DNA from: Paludibaculum sp.
GTDB lineage: Bacteria; Acidobacteriota; Terriglobia; Bryobacterales; Bryobacteraceae
DNA length: 49,797 nt
Reading direction: 5' to 3'
Assembly (NCBI GenBank): GCA_029973955.1
Contig: JARKQJ010000133.1
Coordinates: forward strand, 1 to 49,797
Positions 16,583 to 25,395 of this stretch are shown piece by piece (position 1 is the stretch's first letter; every line of letters begins with the position of its first letter). Below the pieces are notes generated by a model. The model was not told the origin of the DNA, did no database searches, and saw only the letters and a program-made list of their open reading frames with translations. The position numbers and the translations under genes were made by a program.

Positions 16583-19032
16583 GCCGCCACCTCCTTGCGC
16601 GCCGCCCGGCCCTGCCGCCGAACCACCAGTGCCGTCAGGTCGTCGCTCAAACCTTCATTCGGCCTGCTCCTCAGTACGGTCTCCACCAGCGCGCCCTTCA
16701 GGCTCTCCGCGGTCCAGCCTTGTCCAAACCAGGCCGCCTGCTTCAGGAATTCCGCCGGCGTCCCCGCGCCTCGTTCCGCCATCAGGCGCGGCAGGCCATC
16801 GGTGTAGATCAACGCCGCTTCGCCCTCCGCCAACTCCACATGGCTGGTTTGCAGCCCTTCGCTGGCCGCCATCTCCTCGTGCCGCACCACGCCATCACTG
16901 CCCACGATCAGCACTTCCGGATACCGGCCCGTCCGCACCAGGTCCATTTGGCCCGTCCCGGCGTCCACCAGAAACAGACCTAGACTCGTCCGGCCTCCCT
17001 CGTGATCGAGGTTGTCCCCCAACGCCGCCTCCAGCCGTACCACCGCTTCCCGGGTCGGCGTCCCTTCCGACGCCTCCCACATCAGGAATCCCTTCGCCAG
17101 CGCAATCGTCAGCGCCGAGGCCAGACCTTCGTTGCCGCCTTCGGCCACGATCATGCCCAGCCGCCCGTCCTCCATCGTGTAGAAATCGTAGAAGTCCCCG
17201 CGCACCTCCTGCGCCGGGATGCATGCCGCCGCGATCTCCAGGCCTTCCACCGACGGCGGCCGATCCGGCAACAGCCTCGTCTGCGCCTCCCGGGCCGCAC
17301 TCAGCTCGGCTTGCAGCGAGAGCCGTTCCGCCAGGTTGCTGGCGTGTTTCGGCCGCACATCCCGCTCCTCCACTCTCCGGGCAAGCCACGCCGCGGCCGC
17401 CAGCGGGCCCGCCGTCGCCAGCACCACCACACCCACATCCAGCGCGCGGTCCTGCCAGTAAGGTGCAACCAGCGACAGATCGGCCGCCTTGCGGAGCAGG
17501 TTCATCGCCGCCACGGCTACAACCGATGCCAGATAGTCCTGCAGGTAAAACGGTCCCAGCACCGCCAGCGTGATCACCGAGACGTTCGCCCAGTACATCG
17601 CCGACTGCGGCTCCACCCGGTCCCCTACGCCTCCCACCAGCATCGAAACCGCAATCAGTGCCAGCGCGATCGCCCACCCCCGGTCTGTATGACGCCTCAG
17701 AAACGTGAGCGGCGCCAGCAAGGACAGCACCGTCATCGTCACCGCGCTCAGCGGCGCGTTCGCCAGCAGTTGCAGGATCGGAATCCGCCCGAATGTGAAT
17801 CCGACGGCATCCATCGTCTCCGGCCCGATCCGCTCTCCCAGCACCGCCTGCGCCAACAGGATCACTCCGAACAACCAGCCCGCCCAAGCCAGACCTGCCA
17901 ACACCGATACGCCGAAGTTCGCTGACCAGATCCGCCCGGTCAATAGTGCGTCCAGCGACGTTAGCTTTCCCTCCCACCGCTCCCGCACTTCGCCTTCACC
18001 GGCTCCGTATGCCACGCCCAGAATCAGCCCGAAGACCACCGACACCACCACCGACAGCAGAATCCGCAGCAGCAGCACCGGTCCGCGTACCGACTGCGCG
18101 TTCAACTCCGACAACTGCGCATCCGGGTTCGCCGCCATGAACAGCCCCGACACCACCACGAACATGCACATCAGCACCAGCACTCGTCCATGCGGCGCCT
18201 CGCTCTCCATCGTTCTCCGCGCATAGCGGTAGACGCTGTACATCACCAGCAGGCCGATCAGTGCCACGCGGAATGTGCCCAGCAGATCAGACCACGCTGC
18301 CGCCTCCGCCACCTCCCGCATCAGAAAGCCTGGTCCGTAAACCGGCTCGATCTCGCGCCCCACCACACGTCCGCCCAGCACGTCGATGCGTGCCGCCAGT
18401 TCCAGTTCCGGCGCCTCTCTCGGCTCCAATCGCCAGGTAAATCGACGCCCTCCGGCAGACTCCTGCTCGTCTGTGGTCGAGATCTCCGGCTCGCCCAGCG
18501 CCTTCACCGCCATCCCCCCCAGCCATTCCTGCAGCTCCCTCTGCGCCACCCCCCTGGCCGCGGTTTCGTCCGGCTCGGCTGGCCCCGCCTTCTGCCCGGG
18601 ACCGCCGCTCCTATACTCCGTCACGAATCCGCGCATCCCCATCGTCACTCGCACCCACCGCTGGCCGTCGGGGCTCATCATCAGCACCGTCGCCGTACCT
18701 TCCGGCAGGAACCGCCTCGCCCGCAGGTCCCGCCCGATCTCGTGCGACTTCAGATAACGGATCGCCAGCGGCTTCGCTTCAAAACGCAGATGTTCGTTCC
18801 AGCCCGCCGTCTCCACTCCCATTCGCGCCGCCACGTCCCGCGCCACCTTCACCGCCTGCGTCCGGTCCAGGTCCACCCGGAAACCGGGGCCGCGCGATGC
18901 GTGCTCCTTCATCCAGAACCCCAGCACCGCAATCACCGGCGCGCCCAGCAGCAGCAGCGCCCACGCCCGGCGCTTCCAGGCACTCGTGCCCTCAGGGCAG
19001 AACGGCCGCAGAATCGTGTCCAGATCGCTCAT
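16579..19032 (-). CDS. Multi-pass membrane protein with degenerate PP2C/SpoIIE domain, 817 aa
   Basis: The architecture matches its neighbour: a first membrane helix (about 22-41), an extracytoplasmic region to about 235, a multi-helix membrane part (about 238-560), then a linker (AELSAAREAQTRLLPD) and a SpoIIE-like domain to the end. The catalytic motifs have drifted. Where active enzymes have GGD and ADVSGKG, this protein has VRGDFYDF and AEGGNEG (Glu631 in place of the metal-binding Asp), although YTDGLPRL and LSDDLTALVV remain. It may be a weak or inactive phosphatase acting as a sensor or regulator. It starts 3 nt after the GAF-PP2C stop. Confidence 0.88.
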   Translation of the reverse strand: MSDLDTILRPFCPEGTSAWKRRAWALLLLGAPVIAVLGFWMKEHASRGPGFRVDLDRTQAVKVARDVAARMGVETAGWNEHLRFEAKPLAIRYLKSHEIGRDLRARRFLPEGTATVLMMSPDGQRWVRVTMGMRGFVTEYRSGGPGQKAGPAEPDETAARGVAQRELQEWLGGMAVKALGEPEISTTDEQESAGGRRFTWRLEPREAPELELAARIDVLGGRVVGREIEPVYGPGFLMREVAEAAAWSDLLGTFRVALIGLLVMYSVYRYARRTMESEAPHGRVLVLMCMFVVVSGLFMAANPDAQLSELNAQSVRGPVLLLRILLSVVVSVVFGLILGVAYGAGEGEVRERWEGKLTSLDALLTGRIWSANFGVSVLAGLAWAGWLFGVILLAQAVLGERIGPETMDAVGFTFGRIPILQLLANAPLSAVTMTVLSLLAPLTFLRRHTDRGWAIALALIAVSMLVGGVGDRVEPQSAMYWANVSVITLAVLGPFYLQDYLASVVAVAAMNLLRKAADLSLVAPYWQDRALDVGVVVLATAGPLAAAAWLARRVEERDVRPKHASNLAERLSLQAELSAAREAQTRLLPDRPPSVEGLEIAAACIPAQEVRGDFYDFYTMEDGRLGMIVAEGGNEGLASALTIALAKGFLMWEASEGTPTREAVVRLEAALGDNLDHEGGRTSLGLFLVDAGTGQMDLVRTGRYPEVLIVGSDGVVRHEEMAASEGLQTSHVELAEGEAALIYTDGLPRLMAERGAGTPAEFLKQAAWFGQGWTAESLKGALVETVLRSRPNEGLSDDLTALVVRRQGRAARKEVAA

Positions 19033-19035
19033 CGC

Positions 19036-20625
19036 TTATTCGCGCTTCAACACCATCACCGTAATATCATCGAATTGCGGCGCGCCCGCTACAAATTCGT
19101 CGATCGACTCGAAAATCCTCTCCTCAATCTCCTTGGCCGGCTCCTCGGCGTGCGCCCGCAGCACCGCGACTGTCCGCTCCACTCCGAACTCCTCCTCCTG
19201 CAGCGTGCAGGCGTCCGTCACACCGTCGGAATACAGCATCAGCACGTCGCCGTGGCCCAATTCAAAACGCTTCGATTCATACTCGCGCTTTGGGAACAGA
19301 CCCACCGGTAACCCCGTCGTCCCCAACATCTCCACTTCGCCGTTAGCGCGCAGCACGATCCCGTCCGAATGCCCGCCGTTGACGTACTCGCACGCGCCCG
19401 TCGCCGCGTCATAGCGCACCAGGATCGCCGTCGCATACTTGTTGCCCGGCGTCGACGCCCACAGCAGGTCGTTCGTTCGAGCCGCCAGTTCCGGCAACGT
19501 CGTGTACGAATAGATTAGAGCTCGCAGCGTCGCCTGCAGGTTCGCCATCAGCAGTGAGGCGTAGATCCCCTTGCCGGCCACGTCGGCCACGCACAGAAAC
19601 TGCACACCATCCGATCCGATCACATCGTAGTAGTCGCCGCCCACCTGCCGCGCCTGCCTGTTCCGCGCCGCCAGGTCCGCGCCTTCCACCTTCGGCAGGC
19701 TCTTCGGGAACAGGTCCTGCTGGATCGACGCCGCCAGGGTCAGCTCCTTCTCCAGTTGCTGCCGGTACAACGTATCCCGGAAATGCCAGGCATTGTCCAA
19801 CGCCACAGAAGCCTGCGCCACCAGCCCCGAGCAGAACTCCAGGTCCCCTTCCGTATAGGGCAACTTCGTCAGCCGCTCTCCCAGCGCCACCAGTCCGTTG
19901 GTCTGCTCGCCCGTCCGGATCGGAAAGAGCACAAACTCGCCCGCCCGTACCGGCGCCGGCGCGTCGCCCAGGGCCGCTTTCCACTCTTCCACCCGCGCCG
20001 CCTCCACGCCCTTCAGCCGTTCAATCGCCGGCTGCCCCGCTTTCCACGCCACCAGCCCGTGCCGCCGCACCACCCATCGCCCGCTGATCGTCAACATCAG
20101 GAGTTGCGCGATCTCTTCCGGATCGATCGTCGCCGACACGCCTCGCACCAGGTCGATCAGCGCCCGTAACTCCTGGATCTTCTGGTCCAGCGCGCGGTTC
20201 GTCGAGATTACCTCGCCGTGTGCCCGAGCGTTCGCGATCGACACCTCCGCCAGCGAGAGCAGCGCATCCAGAAACTCGTTCTCCGCGTCGTCCGCCGCCC
20301 AATCCGGCCGCATCGGCCGGCCCGTCGCGATGTAGCCCAACGGCGTCTCCCCTTCGCCCAGCGGCCGCACCAGCCAGAGATTCAACTCCTTCGCTTTCGC
20401 GGGGTCGAACCGGTCCCCCGGCTTCACGCCGCTCAACCCGCGCGCGATCGCCACCTGGAACGCATCGCCGTCCCCCAGCGCGATCAGACCCTTCGTCGCC
20501 AGCAGCCGCCCCATCACCGTGCGCATCAAGTGCCGGAGCTGATCCTCCAACTCGAGCGACGAGCTGAGCAGCTTCGCCGACTCCAGCAGACTCTCCAGCC
20601 TCGAGGCATCCAGCCGCGTGTCCAT
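19036..20625 (-). CDS. GAF-GAF-PP2C (SpoIIE/RsbU-type) serine phosphatase, 529 aa
   Basis: The N-terminal half (about 10-290) looks like two GAF-type sensor domains joined by a helix (NARAHGEVISTNRALDQKIQ, about 132-151). A coiled linker (EKELTLAASIQQDLFPKSLP) leads into a complete PP2C domain with GGD (329-331), ADVAGKG (347-353), YSDGVTDA (465-472) and FDD (518-520). No membrane segment is present, so it would act in the cytoplasm on the STAS antagonist. It is the head of the five-gene cluster. The ATG has no SD, but TATTCT lies 7 bp upstream with TTGAGC 18 bp further, overlapping the stop of the SMP-30 gene. Confidence 0.93.
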   Translation of the reverse strand: MDTRLDASRLESLLESAKLLSSSLELEDQLRHLMRTVMGRLLATKGLIALGDGDAFQVAIARGLSGVKPGDRFDPAKAKELNLWLVRPLGEGETPLGYIATGRPMRPDWAADDAENEFLDALLSLAEVSIANARAHGEVISTNRALDQKIQELRALIDLVRGVSATIDPEEIAQLLMLTISGRWVVRRHGLVAWKAGQPAIERLKGVEAARVEEWKAALGDAPAPVRAGEFVLFPIRTGEQTNGLVALGERLTKLPYTEGDLEFCSGLVAQASVALDNAWHFRDTLYRQQLEKELTLAASIQQDLFPKSLPKVEGADLAARNRQARQVGGDYYDVIGSDGVQFLCVADVAGKGIYASLLMANLQATLRALIYSYTTLPELAARTNDLLWASTPGNKYATAILVRYDAATGACEYVNGGHSDGIVLRANGEVEMLGTTGLPVGLFPKREYESKRFELGHGDVLMLYSDGVTDACTLQEEEFGVERTVAVLRAHAEEPAKEIEERIFESIDEFVAGAPQFDDITVMVLKRE

Positions 20626-20632
20626 GCCAGCC

Positions 20633-20662
20633 AGAATAGAACGTCGCTACCCGCCGGCTCAA
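20633..20662 (-). promoter_or_regulatory. Candidate promoter of the Rsb cluster (TTGAGC-18 bp-TATTCT)
   Basis: The -35 TTGAGC (20662-20657) and -10 TATTCT (20638-20633) sit in the 33-bp gap. The predicted start is 1 nt before the ATG at 20625. This is the only leaderless candidate in the window with a plausible -35. Confidence 0.45.
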
Positions 20663-21531
20663 TCAGCCCGCCAGCACGGCCGCCCTTTCCTCCCCACCTT
20701 CGCCACAAACAGGCTGCCCGCTGACGGCTCCTTCTCCAGCGCCGCCGCGCTTAGCCCTCCGCGCGCCGACGTGATGTACAACTCATCCAGACCCTTCCCC
20801 CCAAACGCGCAGCTCGACGTCTGGCTCGCCGGCGCCCTCACAACGCCCACCAGTTCTCCCTCCGGCGAATAGCAGCGCACCGCCCAGCCGCCCCACAGCG
20901 CCACCCATACGTTTCCAGCCGCGTCCACTGTCATCCCATCGGGATAGCCCGCGCCTTCCTCGATCGTCACAAACGTTCTCCGCCCGCTGATTCGCCCTGT
21001 CTCGCCATCAAAGTCGAACAGATCCACGCGGCCCGTCATCGTGTCCACGTAGTACATCCCCCGCCCATCCGGCGTCCAGTCCAGCCCGTTCGAAATCGTC
21101 ACCCCTTCCACCATCGTCTCCGCGCTGCTCCCGCTCAACCGGTAAAGCGCTCCGGCGCCGGCCCGCATGTCGAACGCCATTGTTCCCGCCCAGAACCGCC
21201 CCTGCGCATCCGCCTTCCCGTCGTTCATCCGGATCTCCGCGCATTCGCCCGCATAACCCGCCACCTTCTGCTTCGCGCCCGTCGCTTCATCCACCGTCCA
21301 AAACCCGCTCTGCGCCGCCGCCAGAAAACCGCCCGACTTTCGCAGGACCGCCGCTCCCACCGGCTCCCCCAAACTCCACGTCCTCTCGTGGCCCACTCCA
21401 GGCCGGTAGGCCCTGATTTGGCCCGCCATGATGTCCACCCAGATCAGCCGTTCCTGTTCGATATCCCACACCGGCCCTTCGCCGAGGTCTGCCCGAACAT
21501 CCAAAGCCAGTTCCGCTTGCCACTCCTGCAT
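20659..21531 (-). CDS. SMP-30/gluconolactonase-family protein, 290 aa
   Basis: Six-bladed propeller signatures of the SMP-30/gluconolactonase/LRE family: LGEGPVWDIEQERLIWVDI near the N-terminus (metal-binding Glu in the GEGP motif), IRMNDGKADAQGRFWAGTM (Asn/Asp ligands), ISNGLDWTPDGRGMYYVDT and GYPDGMTVDAAGNVWVA. Such enzymes hydrolyse sugar lactones with a divalent metal. The ATG at 21531 is preferred over the GTG at 21549 because AGGAG lies just before it. It follows the SDR gene by 14 nt in the same unit, the usual pairing of a sugar 1-dehydrogenase with the lactonase that opens its product. No signal peptide. Confidence 0.92.
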   Translation of the reverse strand: MQEWQAELALDVRADLGEGPVWDIEQERLIWVDIMAGQIRAYRPGVGHERTWSLGEPVGAAVLRKSGGFLAAAQSGFWTVDEATGAKQKVAGYAGECAEIRMNDGKADAQGRFWAGTMAFDMRAGAGALYRLSGSSAETMVEGVTISNGLDWTPDGRGMYYVDTMTGRVDLFDFDGETGRISGRRTFVTIEEGAGYPDGMTVDAAGNVWVALWGGWAVRCYSPEGELVGVVRAPASQTSSCAFGGKGLDELYITSARGGLSAAALEKEPSAGSLFVAKVGRKGRPCWRAD

Positions 21532-21545
21532 CGTTTGCTCCTCTC

Positions 21546-22325
21546 TCACGCGTACCGGGCGCTCAGCCCGTTGTCCACCACCACTTCCGCGCCGGTCATC
21601 GACGAAGCCTCGTCCGAAGCCAGAAAACAGATCACGTTCGCCACTTCCGAGGGCGCTGCCATCCTTCTCAGCGGATGCACCTCCAGCACCGCTTGCTCCG
21701 CCTTCTCCGGCTCTTCCAACCTACTCAGCCAGTTCTCCACCGCCTGCGTCCGCGTATAGCCCGGCAGCACCGCGTTCACCCGCACGCCCCGCGGGCCATA
21801 GTCCACCGCCAGGCTCCGCGTCAGCCCCAGCAGGCCCGCCTTCGCTGCCGCGTACGGAAACATCCCAGTCGTCGTCATCCGTGCATGCAGTGAACTCACC
21901 ACCACAATCGACCCGCCCCCCTGCGCCACCATCGCCGGCAGTACATACTTCGAGCACAACCACGCCGCCTTCAGATTCAGGCCCATCGACCTCTCCCACT
22001 CCTCCGAAGTCAGTTCCGCCGCCAGGTGATACGCGTTCCGGCCGGCGTTATTCACCAGCACGTCCACGCGCCCCTCCGCCGCCAGCACCGCTTCCATCGC
22101 CGCCTTCACATCAGCCTCGCTCGCTACATCCGCCTTCACAAACCGGGTGCCGGTCCGCGCAGCCGTCCCCGCGCCCACCGCCTCATCCACATCCAGAAAC
22201 CAGACCCGCGCCCCTTCCGCCTGAAACTTCTCCACCACCGCACATCCAATGCCCTGCGCCCCACCCGTCACCACTGCAACCTTGCCCTCGAGTCTGCCCA
22301 AAGCCTCTGCCTCCTGACTTGCCAT
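21546..22325 (-). CDS. SDR-family oxidoreductase, 259 aa
   Basis: A classical short-chain dehydrogenase: dinucleotide motif TGGAQGIG near residue 21, NNAG in the middle of the fold, catalytic Ser in VVVSSLHARM, Tyr-x3-Lys in YAAAK, then NAVLPGYTRT and a C-terminal NGLSARYA. A Glu/Asp pattern after beta-2 (FLDVDE) suggests NAD preference. It is upstream of the SMP-30 lactonase and divergent from the PL11 lyase, which makes a sugar dehydrogenase plausible. The start is uncertain: the ATG at 22325 gives a standard N-terminus but only AGTAGG directly before it, and an in-frame ATG lies at 22352. Confidence 0.9.
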   Translation of the reverse strand: MASQEAEALGRLEGKVAVVTGGAQGIGCAVVEKFQAEGARVWFLDVDEAVGAGTAARTGTRFVKADVASEADVKAAMEAVLAAEGRVDVLVNNAGRNAYHLAAELTSEEWERSMGLNLKAAWLCSKYVLPAMVAQGGGSIVVVSSLHARMTTTGMFPYAAAKAGLLGLTRSLAVDYGPRGVRVNAVLPGYTRTQAVENWLSRLEEPEKAEQAVLEVHPLRRMAAPSEVANVICFLASDEASSMTGAEVVVDNGLSARYA

Positions 22326-22343
22326 CCTACTATTTCCGGCCCC

Positions 22344-22352
22344 TGCTATCAT
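22344..22352 (+). promoter_or_regulatory. Candidate extended -10 (TGcTATCAT) for the PL11 gene
   Basis: TG, one base, then TATCAT; predicted start near 22359, leaving a 12-nt leader that begins with GGAG. It lies in the 45-bp divergent gap. Confidence 0.35.
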
Positions 22353-22370
22353 TGCTCCGGAGTAGTTCCC

Positions 22371-24275
22371 ATGCGCGGTCTTGCAGTTCTCCTCTCCCTC
22401 GCTTCCCTCGCCCTGGCCGCTCCGCCCGCGGAAACCCTTACTCGCGGCCTCGTCGCCGTCCGCTCCTCCGATACGGAAGTCTTTCTCTCCTGGCGGCTCT
22501 TCGCCACGGATCCCTCCACTATCTCCTTCAACGTCTACCGCCTCTCTCCCCCCGCGCCTGCCGTGCTGCTCACCCCCAAGCCGCTCAGCAGTCCCACGCA
22601 CTTCACCGACACTTCCGCCGATCTCACGCAGGACAACTACTACATCGTCCACGCCGTTCTCAACGGCGCCGAGACTCCGGAAAACCCCTTCGTCTATCTG
22701 CCCGCCAACGCCCCCGTCCGGCAGTACCTCTCCATTCCTCTGGTTCCGCCCGATCCTGGCGCCACGCCCGACGGCGTCGCCTACACCTACTCCGCCAACG
22801 ACGCCTCCGCCGCCGACCTCGACGGCGACGGCGACTACGAAATCATCCTCAAGTGGGACCCCTCCAACTCCAAGGACAACTCCCTCTCCGGCTACACCGG
22901 CAACGTCTACCTCGACGCCTACAATCTTGACGGAACCCGCCTCTGGCGCCTCTCACTCGGCCACAACATCCGCGCCGGCGCTCACTACACCCAGTTCATC
23001 GCCTACGACCTCGACGGCGACGGCCGTGCCGAAGTCGCCTGCAAAACCGCCCCCGGCACTCTCGATGGCAACGGCAGGCTCGTCGGCTCTGCCCTCATGC
23101 ACATCAACCCCGAGGCCGACTACCGCAACTCCGCCGGCTACGTCCTCACCGGACCCGAGTTCTTCACCATCTTCGACGGCCTCTCCGGCGCCGAACTCGT
23201 CTCCGCCTTCTACGACCCGCCCCGCAATAACGACCCCAGCTCCGCCAACGTCTCCGCCTGGGGCGATAACTACGGCAACCGCGTCGATCGCTTTCTCGCC
23301 GCCGCTGCTTACCTCGACGGCCAGCGGCCCTCTCTCGTCCTCGCCCGCGGCTACTACACCCGCGCCTACCTCGCCGCCTGGAACTGGCGCGACGGCCAGC
23401 TCACCCGGGTCTGGACCTTCGATACCGACGACGGCAACCCCGCCAACCTCGCCTACAAAGGCATGGGCAACCACAACCTCTCCATCGCCGACGTCGACGG
23501 CGACGGCTGCGACGAGATCATCTACGGCGCCGCCGCCATCGACCACGACGGCCACGGCCTCTACTCCACCGGCCGCGGCCATGGCGATGCCCTCCATGTC
23601 GCCGATATGGACCCCTCCCGCCCCGGCCTGGAAGCCTTCCAGCCCCACGAAACCCAGTCCCTTTACAAGTTCAGCGCCCTCGATTACAAGGATGCCCGCA
23701 CCGGCGAGGCCATCTGCGGCGTGGAAGCCACCGGCGACATCGGCCGCGGCGTCGCCGCTGACATCGATCCGCGCTACCCCGGCTTCGAGTTCTGGGGCGC
23801 AGGCTCCACCGGCGGCCTCTACAACGTTCAACTCTGCGATCCCGATCCCGAAAAGGGCCCCCGCGCCCGCCAGGTCTCCAAATCCAAGCCCAAGCAGATG
23901 AACTTCCTCCTCTACTGGGACGGCGACCTGCTGCGCGAACTCCTCGACGGCGCCACAGTCTCCAAGTGGGACTGGGAAAAGGAAACCACCACCACCCTCT
24001 TCTCCCCCGAAGGCGTCACCTCCAACAACGGCACCAAGGCCACTCCCTCTCTCTCCGCCGACCTCTTCGGCGATTGGCGCGAAGAGTTCATCCTCCCCAC
24101 CACGGACTCCACCGAACTCCGCATCTATACCACCACCATCCCCACCACCTACCGCATGCCCACTCTGATGCACGATCGCCAGTACCGCCTCGCCATCGCC
24201 TGGCAGAACGTCGCCTACAATCAGCCGCCCCACCCCTCCGTCTGGCCCATCGCCTTCGCCCAGCCGCCGCGCTAA
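22371..24275 (+). CDS. Rhamnogalacturonan endolyase, PL11-like, 634 aa
   Basis: A signal peptide (residues 1-17, ending LALA) is followed by a short beta-sandwich and then the eight-bladed propeller of PL11 (YesW/YesX type). Several calcium-type loops are visible (DLDGDGDYEIILKWDPSNSKDNS, DLDGDGRAEVACK, DVDGDGCDEIIYG), together with MGNHNLSIAD and a C-terminal SADLFGDWREEF plus MPTLMHDRQYR. Known members cleave the rhamnogalacturonan I backbone of pectin by beta-elimination. The start is the ATG with GGAG 8 nt upstream; the longer open frame overlaps the divergent SDR gene. It is exported and probably provides oligomers for uptake. Confidence 0.94.
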   Translation: MRGLAVLLSLASLALAAPPAETLTRGLVAVRSSDTEVFLSWRLFATDPSTISFNVYRLSPPAPAVLLTPKPLSSPTHFTDTSADLTQDNYYIVHAVLNGAETPENPFVYLPANAPVRQYLSIPLVPPDPGATPDGVAYTYSANDASAADLDGDGDYEIILKWDPSNSKDNSLSGYTGNVYLDAYNLDGTRLWRLSLGHNIRAGAHYTQFIAYDLDGDGRAEVACKTAPGTLDGNGRLVGSALMHINPEADYRNSAGYVLTGPEFFTIFDGLSGAELVSAFYDPPRNNDPSSANVSAWGDNYGNRVDRFLAAAAYLDGQRPSLVLARGYYTRAYLAAWNWRDGQLTRVWTFDTDDGNPANLAYKGMGNHNLSIADVDGDGCDEIIYGAAAIDHDGHGLYSTGRGHGDALHVADMDPSRPGLEAFQPHETQSLYKFSALDYKDARTGEAICGVEATGDIGRGVAADIDPRYPGFEFWGAGSTGGLYNVQLCDPDPEKGPRARQVSKSKPKQMNFLLYWDGDLLRELLDGATVSKWDWEKETTTTLFSPEGVTSNNGTKATPSLSADLFGDWREEFILPTTDSTELRIYTTTIPTTYRMPTLMHDRQYRLAIAWQNVAYNQPPHPSVWPIAFAQPPR

Positions 24276-24278
24276 CCG

Positions 24279-24854
24279 CTACTTCTTCTGCTGCTGCTTC
24301 GCCGTCCAGTCCACTGGACCGTGCACCACTCGCCGGTACATCTCCTCAAAGGTGAACTTGTTTCCCTTCAAAAAGAAGTCGTACGTCCAATCCCACCCCG
24401 GCCCCTCCTTCCATCCCACCATCGTCTCGCTCAGCCTCGTCCGCTTCTCCCCCGCCGCCTCCATTGTCAGCACCGCAAACAGAGTGCCCGCTTCGCGTGC
24501 CTCCTTTGGGAAGACGTCCGTCAGCCCGATCTTCAGCGTGAGCATCTGCAGCGGCACGTACGCCAGCACCGTGTTGTAGATGGTGCCTGGGTCGCCCACC
24601 TTGGCCCCCAGCCTGTAGTTCGAATGGAACTTCCCGCCCGTCTTCAGCTCCATCTCCACGTTCGGCGACATCCAGCTCTTCCAGCCCTCCGCCGACGACA
24701 CCAGTTCCCAGCACTCCCTCACTGTCGCCGGCACCACAATCTCCAGCCGCTGCACCCGCTCCCCGTTCGGTGCCACGAACGAAGTGTCTTTCACTTCCTG
24801 CCCCTGCGCCATCCCGGCCAGCAGGCACACATAGAGAATCGCGCTTGGCCTCAT
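24279..24854 (-). CDS. Exported SRPBCC/AHSA1-domain protein, 191 aa
   Basis: A signal peptide (MRPSAILYVCLLAGMAQG) precedes an SRPBCC (Bet v1/AHSA1-like) fold: IVVPATVRECWELVSSAEGWKSWMSP (about 39-64), KTGGKFHSNYRLG, a central VLAYVPLQMLTLKIG strand pair and WDWTYDFFLKG near the end. Such domains bind hydrophobic ligands; members with a signal peptide are mostly uncharacterised. An AGGAGAGAGGG sequence lies directly before the ATG. Second gene after the DUF6526 gene with a 9-nt gap, and convergent with the PL11 gene at 3 nt. Confidence 0.85.
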   Translation of the reverse strand: MRPSAILYVCLLAGMAQGQEVKDTSFVAPNGERVQRLEIVVPATVRECWELVSSAEGWKSWMSPNVEMELKTGGKFHSNYRLGAKVGDPGTIYNTVLAYVPLQMLTLKIGLTDVFPKEAREAGTLFAVLTMEAAGEKRTRLSETMVGWKEGPGWDWTYDFFLKGNKFTFEEMYRRVVHGPVDWTAKQQQKK

Positions 24855-24863
24855 CCCTCTCTC

Positions 24864-25298
24864 CTACACCCGGTAGTGGTCCGCCCGCCATGCCTTCACG
24901 GCACGCTTGATGGCGTCCGGCTCCATGCTTTCCTCCGCCGCTTTCCGCGCCAGTTCCACAAACTCGCCGTCTGCCGCGAACCGCAGCGCGACAATCTGCT
25001 TCGGCCCCAGCCGCGAATCCAATAGCTTCCCAGTCAGCACGTAGTGCCGCAGATTCTCCTCCGCCCGAATCGCCCGGTCCTGCACCTTCAGCGCATAGAT
25101 CCGGCAGATGAACATCAGCAGCAGGACTGCCATTGTCAACACAAATAGCAGCGCTGCGCTGTACAGCCGCGAGTGGTCGCCCAACGACTTCCACAAATTC
25201 ACGCCCGCCCCAATCCACGTCAGTAGCAGCGTCAGAAACAGCACCCCGTGGAACGCTGGATCAATCCGGGCATGATGTTCGTAATTCTGTGTTTTCAC
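24864..25298 (-). CDS. DUF6526-like membrane protein, 144 aa
   Basis: Begins KTQNYEHHARIDPAFHG, a pattern I associate with the DUF6526 family, followed by two membrane helices (about 17-36 and 45-66, including FVLTMAVLLLMFICRIYALKVQDR) and a charged cytoplasmic tail with a conserved RHYVLTGKLLDSRLG stretch. Function unknown. GTG start with a strong GGAGGGA element 7 nt upstream. First gene of a two-gene unit with the SRPBCC protein. The 110-bp gap to the divergent PLP decarboxylase contains that gene's -10 candidate and nothing else I recognise. Confidence 0.82.
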   Translation of the reverse strand: MKTQNYEHHARIDPAFHGVLFLTLLLTWIGAGVNLWKSLGDHSRLYSAALLFVLTMAVLLLMFICRIYALKVQDRAIRAEENLRHYVLTGKLLDSRLGPKQIVALRFAADGEFVELARKAAEESMEPDAIKRAVKAWRADHYRV

Positions 25299-25395
25299 GG
25301 AAATCCCTCCTGCTCCAATACGCCTGGTCTCTACCCCAGGCTTATCTGACCGATTGTACCCGCTCGGCCGCCGGCCCGCTTCGAACCGGCCGGTT

